Source: Blattamonas nauphoetae (lineage: Eukaryota > Preaxostyla > Oxymonadida). Taken from it: DNA of 64,000 bases. Position numbers and translations under genes: made by a program. The stretch is from contig JARBJD010000193.1 of the NCBI GenBank assembly GCA_033064195.1, positions 62,001 through 126,000 of the forward strand, written 5' to 3'. Positions 11,201 through 21,371 of the stretch are shown here, piece by piece (position 1 is the stretch's first letter; each line of letters opens with the position of its first letter). The notes under the pieces were generated by a model. The model ran no database searches. It was not told where the DNA came from and was given only the letters and a program-made list of their open reading frames with translations.

Positions 11201-11848
11201 AATATAAAATGTCTTTCCGGCAAAATCGAAATCTCGAAAAATGGGTTTCTTTTGAACGACAAAATGGACGTCTCATCTCTCTGGATCGAGTCAGACTCGT
11301 CCTGTGTCGTCTCTGTCGACGGAAATCAAGTTTTTGCAACTTTCTTCCAGCCGACTATCGAAACATGGAGTTGTGTCATCACCTCTGCGAATGATTTCCA
11401 AATGAACGTCACCGGAACCAATTTCTTTCCTTGTGGGATGGAATTATTAGCAACAACGATGGCACCTGCGGAGGAAACGAGCAATGGGAATGTTTCCACA
11501 GTTCCTTTTTCCGAAATGAAGAATTCCACGATCAGTGTTGTCAACTCAACCACAATTTCGATTTCTGGTCAAGCCAACACTCTGCCGACCATTTCTGATC
11601 TGTTTGGAGCGGTTCAATGCGGCACTAACACAGACAGTTGGTGTGCCCACATTCCAATCTCGGTGAAGAAGGAAAGCAATGCGAAGTGGGTCGCCGGAAT
11701 TGTGATTCCAGCAGTTGTTATGGTTCTGATTCTTGTGATTGTGATTGCTGTATGTTGTTATCGCTTTCGGAGGAAGAGGAACGACGGGGATTCGTATGAG
11801 GATGATGATGAGCAAGAATCGACGGGGTTTAATGGAGCATTCATGTAA
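8249..11848 (+). CDS. Secreted single-pass surface protein, beta-helix-like repeats, no kinase tail
   Basis: This single uninterrupted frame encodes 1199 aa. The first ATG precedes a hydrophobic signal peptide (IFMSIFAFIASL). The ectodomain of about 1,100 residues consists of repeated short strands rich in Ser, Thr, Asn and Val, such as GGELSLSNVTIVV, which is the look of parallel beta-helix (pectin-lyase-like) folds. Cys-containing motifs recur at block boundaries, for example CGTITAPCQAL and CGLIKLPCLTF, and there are many N-glycosylation sequons. One membrane helix near residues 1145-1170 is followed by a basic stop-transfer patch and an acidic tail of about 30 residues. It resembles the ectodomains of the two larger proteins in this window but lacks their kinase-like domain. 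It is probably a cell-surface or adhesion protein; its ligand is unknown. Confidence 0.85.
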   Translation: MADLGIFMSIFAFIASLSSENSLPNQASNHHRGARDTVSTEQYVDYYPPPPISENLEVHYPIYLSHMLQICPQKNSADLFVGSKGHDEDNICSDHSTPCLTMDHTFPLAETTDTVTLLDSTTLSTALTSGARYLTLQTDSQDLQNGIISVGEHGSFTVSAEGTLLFKNISLDALDTKINAIIVVEPNGILTMQYCTFPVFQTSLTGAIRSEGTTTLTKTQFEQIEANKPKEFTLAVISNGTSVIDLYEMGETEYLSNVDCALFEQKDGQLIVKNSIFRNIDRNFGYGAVIHSQGLSGQIIVQNVTISNCTSEHRGHAISIHREDGEWNPGDVKLIDVNLLSPIKKGTIYLEGNGDTLLFQADCFTGSLFSATATLEEADGVICDEDTNTDIKTKFAEYPLIYLLFNYTTGPCYVHQNYYDVGECGTITAPCQALGVGMSQVVDGDVILLTNVTLERLEEVSSTITIDGSTDNNQPTFIRVGMDKGWKVLPNGNLTLKMVGCYTDRKKMNELCVVSGGELSLSNVTIVVYQTNECSAILVETGTATVRRLIMKLKDIRATHPDFGLVKVLTGSLTIDDTIVGGIEALPSLELQTNTLIVQSGGELAVAGSTFGTISSRTGQGSVLSSELQTGSVSISDSSFTATPLQSTQNAIHIRLVSSSTGSEPTLRIIRCSITFPSSPHHPSTILVIAHNIAELVRSGSFDGTVGDYSALTPLLVNSLSTQSALSEDKIPLAYIAFEWPQNENQVRMEEWGVDYDSCGLIKLPCLTFQRSLRQINTGKIRSRKIEVIGKTTLSDEISLISNILVVGGVETGTILSLTSTARFHLRTDQSESSLNVESLEMKITSTQTPFQVDSGTLSFRSLAMTIDSSELLLVQTKAGKFSIQNSTFALSSPQTRNSAMFHSSHNWSLNKPLRSLTQDDQAPSCEIVSPLMELSKTTVVLNSSTFSDFQSGVLLLSDCTTTISNTSLYNSQIGFSDFPEISRNIKCLSGKIEISKNGFLLNDKMDVSSLWIESDSSCVVSVDGNQVFATFFQPTIETWSCVITSANDFQMNVTGTNFFPCGMELLATTMAPAEETSNGNVSTVPFSEMKNSTISVVNSTTISISGQANTLPTISDLFGAVQCGTNTDSWCAHIPISVKKESNAKWVAGIVIPAVVMVLILVIVIAVCCYRFRRKRNDGDSYEDDDEQESTGFNGAFM

Positions 11849-12027
11849 ACAGCACGTTTCTGAAGAGATCTTGTTTTAATTCTTCTTTTACGACTTTATT
11901 GTCCTGTTTGTGACTGAATTCATGCACTATCTTTTTTATTTGATTGATCTTCATTTAACAATGACTGAAATCGTATGTTTTAACGGAGCTTAGCCATCAC
12001 TCAAACTCTTAAGGGTCAAGTCACAAA

Positions 12028-15000
12028 ATGGCTTCAAACAACGATATCAAAGAAGAAAACGATAGACACGTGTCTACCCCACCTCATGCCCAGGTATTAC
12101 TATCATCACCTGTTTGCCACCTTTTTTTTATCGCGCGATTGTTTCATAATGCTTTTCTGGTCAAATATGAGACGGAAGAGAACATCAACCACGATTATAG
12201 CTAAATTGTTATTCGATATTCTTTTTTAATCTTTGATTTTCCCTAACTATTAATCTATCTCTCTCTTTTAATGACTCAACTTCACCCGAACAAGGCAATT
12301 TATCCATCTGGATACGCCAGTTCTCCATCAATACAGACCTCACTTCCACTACATTTCATGACAGGTTTGTCGGCGAAGTCGTGCATCCTCTGGTTTATGC
12401 GTTAACCACCCACCTCGCGAATCATCTCTCACATTTTTTTTCTCGATATTCTGGTCAATTTACTGACCCATTGTTGGTCCCTCGTCATCTCGTTTTGATT
12501 TCTCTCAGTATCAACACCAAACCCCCATCAGCGTGGACCTCGTCCAAATTCCACACCAGCCCACCAATTTCCCGGTCCCACTCTCTCCCCGAGCTTCCAA
12601 GATGAACATCCTCCCATGAACATTCAATCACCTGATCCAGATCCGCTTGGCAATCATATTTTCTCTTACTCAGGCAGTTCATCGACGCTGATCAGGACTC
12701 GTTCCCCATCAGATATAAGAGCGAGTGGAACAGATACACCATTCCAGTTTCCCTTTACATCTCCCTCTCCATCACAAGGAGTCTTTCCAGCACAAAACAG
12801 TCCAAGCCGTCCCACTAGCGATAGCACAACACAAGACACGTCTATGCACTTACCAATCAACACACCGTTGAAGCTGACGCCTAAAACAGTGATTATTATG
12901 AAAGAGGGAGATAAATTTGCAAAAGATGATTCACCAATCTCCAATCTCGTAGACACCCCTCAATCCATCAAAGATCCAAATTCTCCGCATCTGGATACTC
13001 CAAAATTGGTTTCTCAAGAAATCCCAAATCTCGGAACACCTGGCAGTGTTCAACGGAAACGTGGGCGGCCCAAAAAGGAGGAAATTGTGGCATTGCCTGG
13101 CGAAATAGTCAAAGTCAGCTATCGCATCGACTGGAAGATAAGTCTCTCAACTCAACTGAACCCAAAAGCTCCAATCCCTGAGTCTACCCCATACCATTTA
13201 ATGTCGACTCCACACCCACACTCCAACACGTTCAAATGGACGATCGATGCGATTCGTGATCGTTTTGAACGAAAGACGAAAACAAAAGGGACTCGCACAG
13301 AAGCACAGATCACTCGTTCGCTTCTTATCTACTCAGACGAATTGCATGGTTTCAACCTCCTCTTCCTCACACCAACCGTGAACGGCACTGGATACAGTTC
13401 CTGGGTCTTGCATTCATTGCTCGAGGAAGAAAAAAATAGTTCTTTATACAATCTATTCAATGATAATCTCCCATCCCCACACACATGCGTGGCCGTCAAC
13501 GTCAACTCGTTAGTGTCAATCATATCTCCCGTCGTGGATAATGCCCAGTTTGACTATATCCGAACGTATCTCAACAATCATGTTAACCCACAGATTCTTA
13601 GCCAGCAATTCTTTATGTTTGCGGCAACGTTCACGATGCAAGTCTCACCAATGCCAAACGGCGTGTATCCAAATTACAGCAAACAATCCGTTCCAAAAGA
13701 TAAACGGGATTGTCCATACACAATGACGCCTTTACTGTCACTGCATCCGACCATCGCATTCCATATTCTATCCCTCCTTCTCGACCCGGAAATCCAGACA
13801 TCGATCATCGAATCCATCCCCAGAATCCGAGAACGTGACACGCATCCCCAACCAAACACAAAAGACGTGAAACGCCGTCTGAAATCCGCCCACCGTGAAG
13901 AAGGGGACGACCCCAATTTTGTTGCCATTCCTTTCACTATCGGTTCAAACAAAGCTCGAACAGACCTGAAAGTGATTGAAGTCGCTGATGAAGATTCAGA
14001 TATGTCATTTCTCGATGAAGACGATGCCACTACAGCTGATCCGAGCTCGACACCAACACCGGCCCTAAGATCTCCTTCAGCAACAAACAATAATGGGCCA
14101 ATCCAACCGAAACGAATTCGGGGCAAAAAACATCAAGTTGTGTCTCCCCCACAACAAAACGATTTCGAACTCGACTTTCTGAAAGATGAGAGCGATGTGA
14201 ATAATGAAGCAGATGTTGTGGACAATTTACAGACGAGAGGAAGACGAAAACGAACAGTTCGATATTCCCCATCACCACCGCCCACAAACCGGTTGAAAAC
14301 ACGAGAAAGACCAGTTTTGGATGCACTGGAGCCCAAGGAAGGTGAAGAGATAGAAGAAGGGAACGAAGATTCAACGGCTTCACAGAATACTCGGTTGATC
14401 AGACCAACAAAACAGATTCCCGACTCTCCTTCCCTTCTCGGCCTATCAGGGGGAAGAGGAGGGAAAGGGAATCGCTCTCCATACATTACTTATGGCTCAC
14501 CTCTTTCGGAAAGCGATTTTCAAACTCCCAACATTCGAAAACACAAAAGAAAGAAACCAACAAAATCAAATGACAAGAAAATGAAGACCCCATCGCCGCA
14601 TGAAGCCATTGGAGCTGACGGGAAGCCAATCATTCCAAAGCGGCGTGGTCGAAAGCCGAAATGGTTGAAGCAGATGATTCTCCAACAAGGAGAAGAAGGG
14701 ATGGGCGACAAGTTAGATCTCCAGCTCGGACCAGGAATGCCCAGTCTGTGGGCGAGAACGACTGGACAGGGCGGACCAATACCTCAACCGATTGCTTTTC
14801 CTGTCTCGTCGATCTCAGCACAGCATCCCGTGCACAAAACTACTCTCCCACAACACTTCTCGCTTCTTCATTTCAGTTTGTCACAATCGAAACCGAATAC
14901 TGTTCTCTCGTTTCAAAGAAATCGACTCCATCCGTCCGGAACACAGCCACTCACACCGCCAACTGTCTCACCTGTTCTGCTGACCCCAAATTACTTCTCA

Positions 15001-15588
15001 CAGATTCAGTCTTCACCCATCCTTCGTGCTTCTCCTCCAATCTCGAGCTTCCCGAGAGCTCTGAGTGTCTCTCCGACGCCTGGAAAGGGCGACGGGAGGA
15101 TCGTTGCGACGACACCGTCTCCTCTCTTGCCGCTTCCGTCGAGTATTTTAGGCCAGCCGCTCATTTCTCTTCCAATCTCTTCACCGACCTCCAATTCAGG
15201 CGCTTCGGTTCCTCCAAGAAATTCCTTCCTCCCACCGATCACTCGCCCTCCTGGCCCAAGCTCTCGATTCAACATCCAACCACGTCAGACCCAAAACCCA
15301 ACTGTCACCCACCCAACATACCCTTCCACCCTTTCTTATCCATCCACAAGCACCAACACCCACTCATCGCAGAACTACCAAAACACGTACCCAACATCAC
15401 ACCCACTCGCCATGGCTGAAGATGGGATTCCGGCCGCGCTGTCGTCGTCTTACAATCCGTCGCCGTTCAACGCAACGTTGGCGAACCTGCCGAAGTTCCA
15501 CACGCTGTTTGAGGAGGACAAGACGAACCCGAATCCAATGTTGACGATTGCACGGCAGGTGGAGGGGCGGGAGAGGGAGACGAGATGA
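12028..15588 (+). CDS. Large AT-hook protein, probably nuclear
   Basis: I derive three exons, 12028-12093, 12295-12364 and 12509-15588, with introns of 201 and 144 nt. The 66, 70 and 3080 nt sum to an open frame of 1071 aa, and the ATG is in a reasonable context (AAAATGG). The protein is rich in Pro, Ser and Thr. It carries two AT-hook-like motifs, RKRGRPKK and PKRRGRKPKW, which typically bind the minor groove of AT-rich DNA. Between the hooks is a globular-looking segment of roughly 250 residues (from GEIVKVSYRIDWK to about SIIESIPRIRE) and an acidic, lysine-rich low-complexity stretch. I do not recognise the globular segment. A role in chromatin or transcription is an inference from the hooks alone. 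It is convergent with the first helical-family paralog, 295 bp away. Confidence 0.8.
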
Positions 15589-15883
15589 GTGGCGAGGGAT
15601 GTGTGGAGGAAGGAAATGTGAAATGGGTGATATTCATTTTGTGGGGAGTTCTTCATTTCTTGGAGACCTGCGATTTCTTCGTCGTCCTCCATTCCCTCTT
15701 TTGTTCTGCACATCTCATTTCCATGGTCATCGATATAGATCGGTTCTTCAATATTGGAGCATCAGTTTGTGTTCATTCGGTTCTCCCTTTCTCTCTGGAT
15801 TGTGGGAAACGAGTGAAAATGAACAATCGGTGACGTGAAACGTGAAATTTACTTTATCAGTCTCTCCTCCCCTTCCGTCCTTC

Positions 15884-17970
15884 TCAAAATCTCCAATTCA
15901 TCCCGTTTTCCTGGTTCACCAATCGAAGGTAGCCCACTATCTCGAATCGTGTTCGATAGTCCATTCGCGTCAGCCATCCTTCCATCGCATCTTCATTTCC
16001 CGCTTCTCGTCGTCTCTCCACTCTCTTCTTCCATCTCGACTTCTCATTCTTCTTCATTTTCTCATCGTCTTTTCTGATCATATTCAGTCTCTCCCCCAAC
16101 TCTTTCTCTTTTGTCTTCTCCACCAACCACCCCACTTCCCACTCCTCTCTTCCTGTCTCCACAATCTCACCATCTTCGAACAGATCTCGCTCGAGCGTCA
16201 GCGTGTTTTTCAAAAGATAACCAATAATTGTCGACAGAACATAGTTCCATGACTTAGCCTTCTGAATGAACTCTTCTCGCTGGAGAATGAACTGCAGATA
16301 TTGCTTCGCTGGCTTCAGCACTCGTTCAAACTGCAACATTCGGATTCCCTTCCGCTCCTCTTTGTTTTGAATACTGAATCTTGGATCCCAAATCAAGTTG
16401 CTGATGGTCCAGATGAATCTCAAATGGAAATCACCGTTTGTTTTTAGAATTGTCATCGATTTGGATGTGGTGAGCACTGGTTCAACCTGATTCTCTTCCA
16501 ACATGAGAGGAATCAGATGATGGAGATTATGAGTGAAATTGATGATCATTCGAAGATGAGAAAAGTGTGTTGGTGAGGAGTGGCAGGAGGTTCGCTCCAA
16601 AAGGGAGCACAGCTGCGGGACATCAGAGAAGGCATATTCGATAATTGGATGGAGTGATTGGTGAGACGAGGTGAGACCGTCGGCTGCGAGGTCCCAAGAT
16701 CTGTCGAGTATGAAGATCAACTTATCAGTCTGGTCTGGAGGTTGACAAATCAATTCGTTTCTCTCGTGGTCAAGGAGATCGAGGCAGGTGACGATGGTTG
16801 ATTTGAGAAGAGGAACAAAGTCGCACTTGGTCAGAATCTGGACAAGATGAGAAGAGACAACGACAGACAGTTGAAAAGGAGTAACCTGCGTCATTGAGTA
16901 GTGAGTCGAGGAGAAAGAATCCATTATGAACAACTTCCAAAACAGTGTTTCCGCTGAGAGATAGTGATTCCTCGGGAAGTGGGTCGGAGAGAGCAGAAAT
17001 GGTTCCATCCGAAGGTGACGATTCGGCGAAGAGCGACTTCATTTCTGAAACATGCTCGGCCAGTGTGGAACACAGCCGTCCGACGAACGGGACAAGCTCT
17101 GGCGAACTTTCAGTCGAACAAGACGGCATTTTGAGTGTTCGGAGGAAGGAGCGTGTTTCTGAAACAGACTTGCTTTGTTTGAGGAGTGCTTTGAGAGCCA
17201 ATTTCGACACTTCGAGATGTGGGGAGAAACACAGCCGGGCAAGAATCGTCAAATGTTGAGAAGATGACTCCTTATTCGTACAATGATCGAGAAATGCGAG
17301 ATATTCTGTGTTGTGGTGGGTAAGGAAGGCGGAAGACGATCGAAGAGTGGTAGTCCACAACAACAGACAATCTCTGATCTGGAACGAGAATGAAGGAAAT
17401 TTGGAGGAGGTCAAACTTCTGTGAGCATGTTTTCATCCGAAATTGAGACCATCCATTTGAGGAAAAAGGATGGAATCGACGATTCACAGATGCGAAAACA
17501 TTCACCTTCTGATGATTTTCCTGATCGAAAGAATCATGAGAAAGAGTCGAGATGAACAGAAAACATTGACAGACCAATCAGAGACAACAAATTCGGGAAC
17601 ATAATCTGAGAAATGATGACGAAACAAGAATCAAACTGGAACATCACATGGTTGGGTCTTTGAACAATACTCCTCAAGAGGGTTGATGTACTCCACTTCA
17701 AGAATTGTGGAGAGGGCCCAATCAGATTCTGTCAAAATCATAAACGAGATTTTAGGAAATCAAGGCGAGACATACCACTCGCAAGAATGAGTAAAGTATT
17801 GAACATTGCTGGACGGAGGGTTTCACTCTTCCCACAGATCTGGCTGAGAAGCACTTCGATACAGGTCTGGCGAATAATGAACGAGATATCGAAGAGAAAG
17901 TGAATCGAACTGTTTGGTTCCCTTTTGTTGTGTCAACTTGGGGGTGCGATGAGGTCCTTTCGACTTTCAT
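15884..17970 (-). CDS. Multicopy helical family protein, paralog 1
   Basis: Seven exons on the minus strand are 17970-17911, 17866-17776, 17728-17637, 17605-17575, 17520-17417, 17378-16869 and 16837-15884. Introns are 44, 47, 31, 54, 38 and 31 nt, all GT-AG, and splicing gives 613 aa. The protein is predicted largely alpha-helical and Leu/Ser-rich, somewhat like ARM/HEAT repeat proteins, with no signal peptide or membrane helix. The C-terminal 100 residues contain the family signature GREEWEVGWLVE and a basic RRREAGNEDAMEGWL block. I recognise no named domain. The last exon and 3' flank are almost identical to paralog 4, while exon 6 shares a long identical stretch with paralog 3, so this copy looks mosaic. 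Its 5' end lies 154 bp from the nested transposon. Confidence 0.82.
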
Positions 17971-18131
17971 GGTATTTAGGTGTGTGATATAGTTATGAGA
18001 AAGTCTGAAAAGTCGATAAAACACCGTATGGATGGGTCAGTGACAAGACTGTTTTCAGTTTGGTTTGATCGACATGGAACATCACCCTATCCCTTTTAAC
18101 TCATGCAACCGTATGACACACAACGACTATT

Positions 18132-21100
18132 GGCAAAATCATACCCCGTGCCCCTAGGCTTGTCTGACCGGCCAAAAGTGCCGGTCAGTGTCAGTCCGAA
18201 ATTTTTCAAAGGGTCAGATCTAACCTGATCATGAAATCACGTGCTATGAACAAGAAACTAAGACATTTACAGATATGCATGTTGGAAGCTGCTTCTGGAT
18301 ACCGTTTGGCACTCTGGTTTCAATTATTTGTTCGGCTCTACGTTCCTCGTTCGTTGGAACTGATTTTTTCTCACCATCTCTGTCTTATTCTCACTTTTCT
18401 TCAGATAATCGACCTCAATACGGGATTCAGGACTAATCGGAGCCGAAACACACATCTTGATGACGTCTCCTCAATCTTTTGCTCTCATCGTGAATCGAAG
18501 TCACAGGACAGTTTCTAGGTCTTCTTTTCGCATTTCAATCTCTTTTTGTTGATTTCAGACTTCCATTCATTGCGACGTCATCAGTCCATCTAATCAAGTC
18601 TCTTTTCCTCCTTTTCTACCTCTCAGACTTTTGTTGTCCCCGTTCACTCCTCTCCATCATATCTCTATCGAGTATGACTCTCTTGTCTGCATTCCCTCTG
18701 CCCTGACGCCACTTCGGATTTCTGCCACTGCTGCTCTCTAGCACTTGTGGGATACTGACCAACATGCGATTGAAGTTATCCCTCCTGCTGTTTATGCCAG
18801 GAAAGTCCAAATTCCCTCCGAAACGACCTTCCTCGACAAGATCCTACTCATCAGACAGAACTTGATGTTGCACCAATGCCGGCAATCGTCCTCATCAGGT
18901 GTTGCCGTGGCCGACGACACAGCAACAATCGAAGGGCATGAGTTTCTCCCAGCCACTCTCTAGTCGAAAGGGAACCCAACACCAACACACCCATAATAGA
19001 ACGGCAGCGTCGACAGCCTTCAACACACTCCAAACCCAACCATCGTCTCTCCACCGCCTTCTCAGTTCGGCTTCCTCGATCTGTCTGAGCACTCTGACAC
19101 TGTTCCTCACTCACCGCACTTGTCAGATGGACTCCCACATCGGATGGGCTTCTCCCCTTCTAACGCAGCAGAGAAGAAGTTGACAGTTGTGGAGTATGTG
19201 GATGGCTGTGTGCAGGGAGTGCATCTGATGTTCATCCACGTACCCTCCAATCTTTTCGTTGTCACAAGTGTCAGTCAGCAGCTGTTGGAGAAATCATCTG
19301 GTCTTGTCACAGACATTCTCCTTTCTCCACAATCAGTCGGCTGGAGAAGATCCCGTTCACTTAATCTCTCAGATTTTATTTAGTTTTGACATTCACATCG
19401 AGTGTTGTTTTGTTGATGAAGACCAGATGAAGTAAAGCGAGAAATGACAATACAATAAGTCCAGTCTTGGTCTATGTTTGCACTGATCATCAAACTTTCA
19501 CAACGAGATCCGGATTCTTCCCTCCAACCTTATCGAGAATCAACTTCAGCACAACATTGAGTTTCTGAATGGACAGAGAGTTGGAATAAGAGATGAGGAA
19601 CATGTGTGACAAACTACTTCTCTTCTTTTCTGTTCGTTGCTGTTTGATCGATGGTTCTGGACGTTGTTTCGGTTTTGTAAAATCTCACTTCATTGTGGTT
19701 GATGGCTAGAGAATAGTAGTGGCAGTGGAGATGGAATGAAATGAATGGAGGGAGTGTATCTGCTGTCGTTGTGGGTGGTAAATTCAGATTCGCCTCTGAA
19801 ATCAAAGATTCGACCCTTTTTTGGTTGGACTGAGATGGAACGATCACCCCAAGAATATCCAAGAATCAAACCGACGACAAAGATCAATGAGATTTCCACA
19901 TAAACAGCTAGGATAGAACTGGAACTTGACCGTGAAGAAAACGGCATGCAGCAGATCGTACAAGACGATGATGGAACAGCAGAGGCAAGAGATCCTGAGA
20001 AAATAGAAGAAAAAAAACGAGATGAGATGAATTTAGGGATAATAAGGGGATTGATGAGCGAAATGAGAATGAGTCGGATGACATCACAATACCATCTTTT
20101 CTTGCATTATTGTCAAATGAATATGTCGTTGTGATTCATTTCACAGAAGTAGGACTTGCAGCTATAATGGTTTCTGTAAGAGATGACGAATCAGAACGAT
20201 CATCCGTCCATAACTGTTTTGAAGAACCGCACGATCTTCAAATGCCTGTAAAGAAGAGTGAGACGGCCTGAATGAAGTGACAATAATTCAATCCAATCAT
20301 CTGCAGCAGAAATTACGTTGATTTTCATGGGATTTCTGCAAATCTCGGATCAAAATGAAAACACTTCGGAGAAATTGTAACTCTGGACTATGGGTTCTGG
20401 TATTTCTCCGGTCAGTGACCGTCAGTACTTTTCGGTGAAAACTGACCGGTCAGTGCCGGTCAGACAAGCCTACGTGCCCCCTCACCGAAAATTTCAAATA
20501 TGCCTATTTTCGATTAATAATCACACTTTTGATGAAATTTTGTGATTTTGAGGGCGAAAAGAAGCTGCCCATTTTGGCCCGATCCAGCCCATTATTTGTT
20601 TCAACACTTCACAAAGATCCTTTTTTCTATGGTACTTTTGAGAATTCACCAATAGTCTTCACAGCCCCCCCTGCTCTTGAGCGGGGGGCTGTGAAGACTA
20701 TCCGACATTATGAAAAAGTGTCTGGAAAAAGGATCGGGTGAAGTGTAGATGAATTTATATCTCCAAAACCCGGTCTCAAATCGAAAAATAATTGCAAAAA
20801 TATCGTGAAATGGAGTTAAATCAAGCAACTGTTAAAATATTGGGCATAATCCGACCCCGTGCCCCCCTCCAATATTTTAACAGTTGCTTGATTTAACTCC
20901 ATTTCACGATATTTTGCAATTATTTTCGATTTGAGACCGGGTTTTGGAGATATAATTATCTACACTTCACCCGATCCTTTTCCAGACACTTTTCATAATG
21001 TCGGATAGTTCACAGCCCCCGCTCAAGAGCAGGGGGGGCTGTGAAGACTATTGGTGAATTCTCAAAAGTACCATAGAAAAAAGGATCTTTGTGAAGTGTT

Positions 21101-21280
21101 GAAACAAATAATGGGCTGGATCGGGCCAAAATGGGCAGCTTCTTTTCGCCCTCAAAATCACAAAATTTCATCAAAAGTGTGATTATTAATCGAAAATAGG
21201 CATATTTGAAATTTTCGGTGAGGGGGCACGGGGTATGATTTTGCCAAATATTGGAGGGGGGCACGGGGTCGGATTATGCC
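18132..21280. mobile_element. Foldback DNA transposon with 8-bp target duplication, split by a nested element
   Basis: The ends carry 23-bp inverted repeats with about three mismatches (left GGCAAAATCATACCC, right in reverse GGCATAATCCGACCC). The element is flanked by the direct repeat CGACTATT at 18124-18131 and 21281-21288. Without the nested insertion and one copy of its target duplication it would be 823 bp. Most of it is a near-perfect palindrome: 20481 to about 20850 mirrors about 20878-21240. Each arm contains its own hairpin around a C-run/G-run pair (20654-20700 and 21008-21050). A copy of the right-terminal motif also lies at the palindrome centre (about 20849-20880). There is no transposase, so it must be non-autonomous. 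The 8-bp duplication fits hAT-type transposition. Short reading frames inside are by-products of the palindrome. Confidence 0.85.
18155..20472. mobile_element. hAT-like non-autonomous element nested in the foldback element
   Basis: This 2318-bp element has perfect 18-bp terminal inverted repeats, TAGGCTTGTCTGACCGGC, and is flanked by the 8-bp direct repeat CGTGCCCC at 18147-18154 and 20473-20480. It landed 23 bp inside the left end of the foldback element. Both subterminal regions contain extra copies of a CCGGTCAG/CTGACCGG motif, as expected for transposase binding sites in hAT elements. I find no transposase. The interior holds only short frames, including a plus-strand frame of 87 codons at 19120-19383 and minus-strand frames at 19614-19947 with a hydrophobic stretch. 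These could be captured host sequence, but I cannot place them. Confidence 0.85.
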
Positions 21281-21371
21281 CGACTATTTTTGAAACTTCA
21301 AATGCAATTCTCCTTCAACGTTCTGAACGTATGAGACCCTTTATTTCAAAAGTCGTCTTCGAGACCATTTT

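Noticed and set aside
20529-21264. Two mirrored short frames as genes
   Set aside because: They are the two arms of the foldback element read outward and have no independent support.
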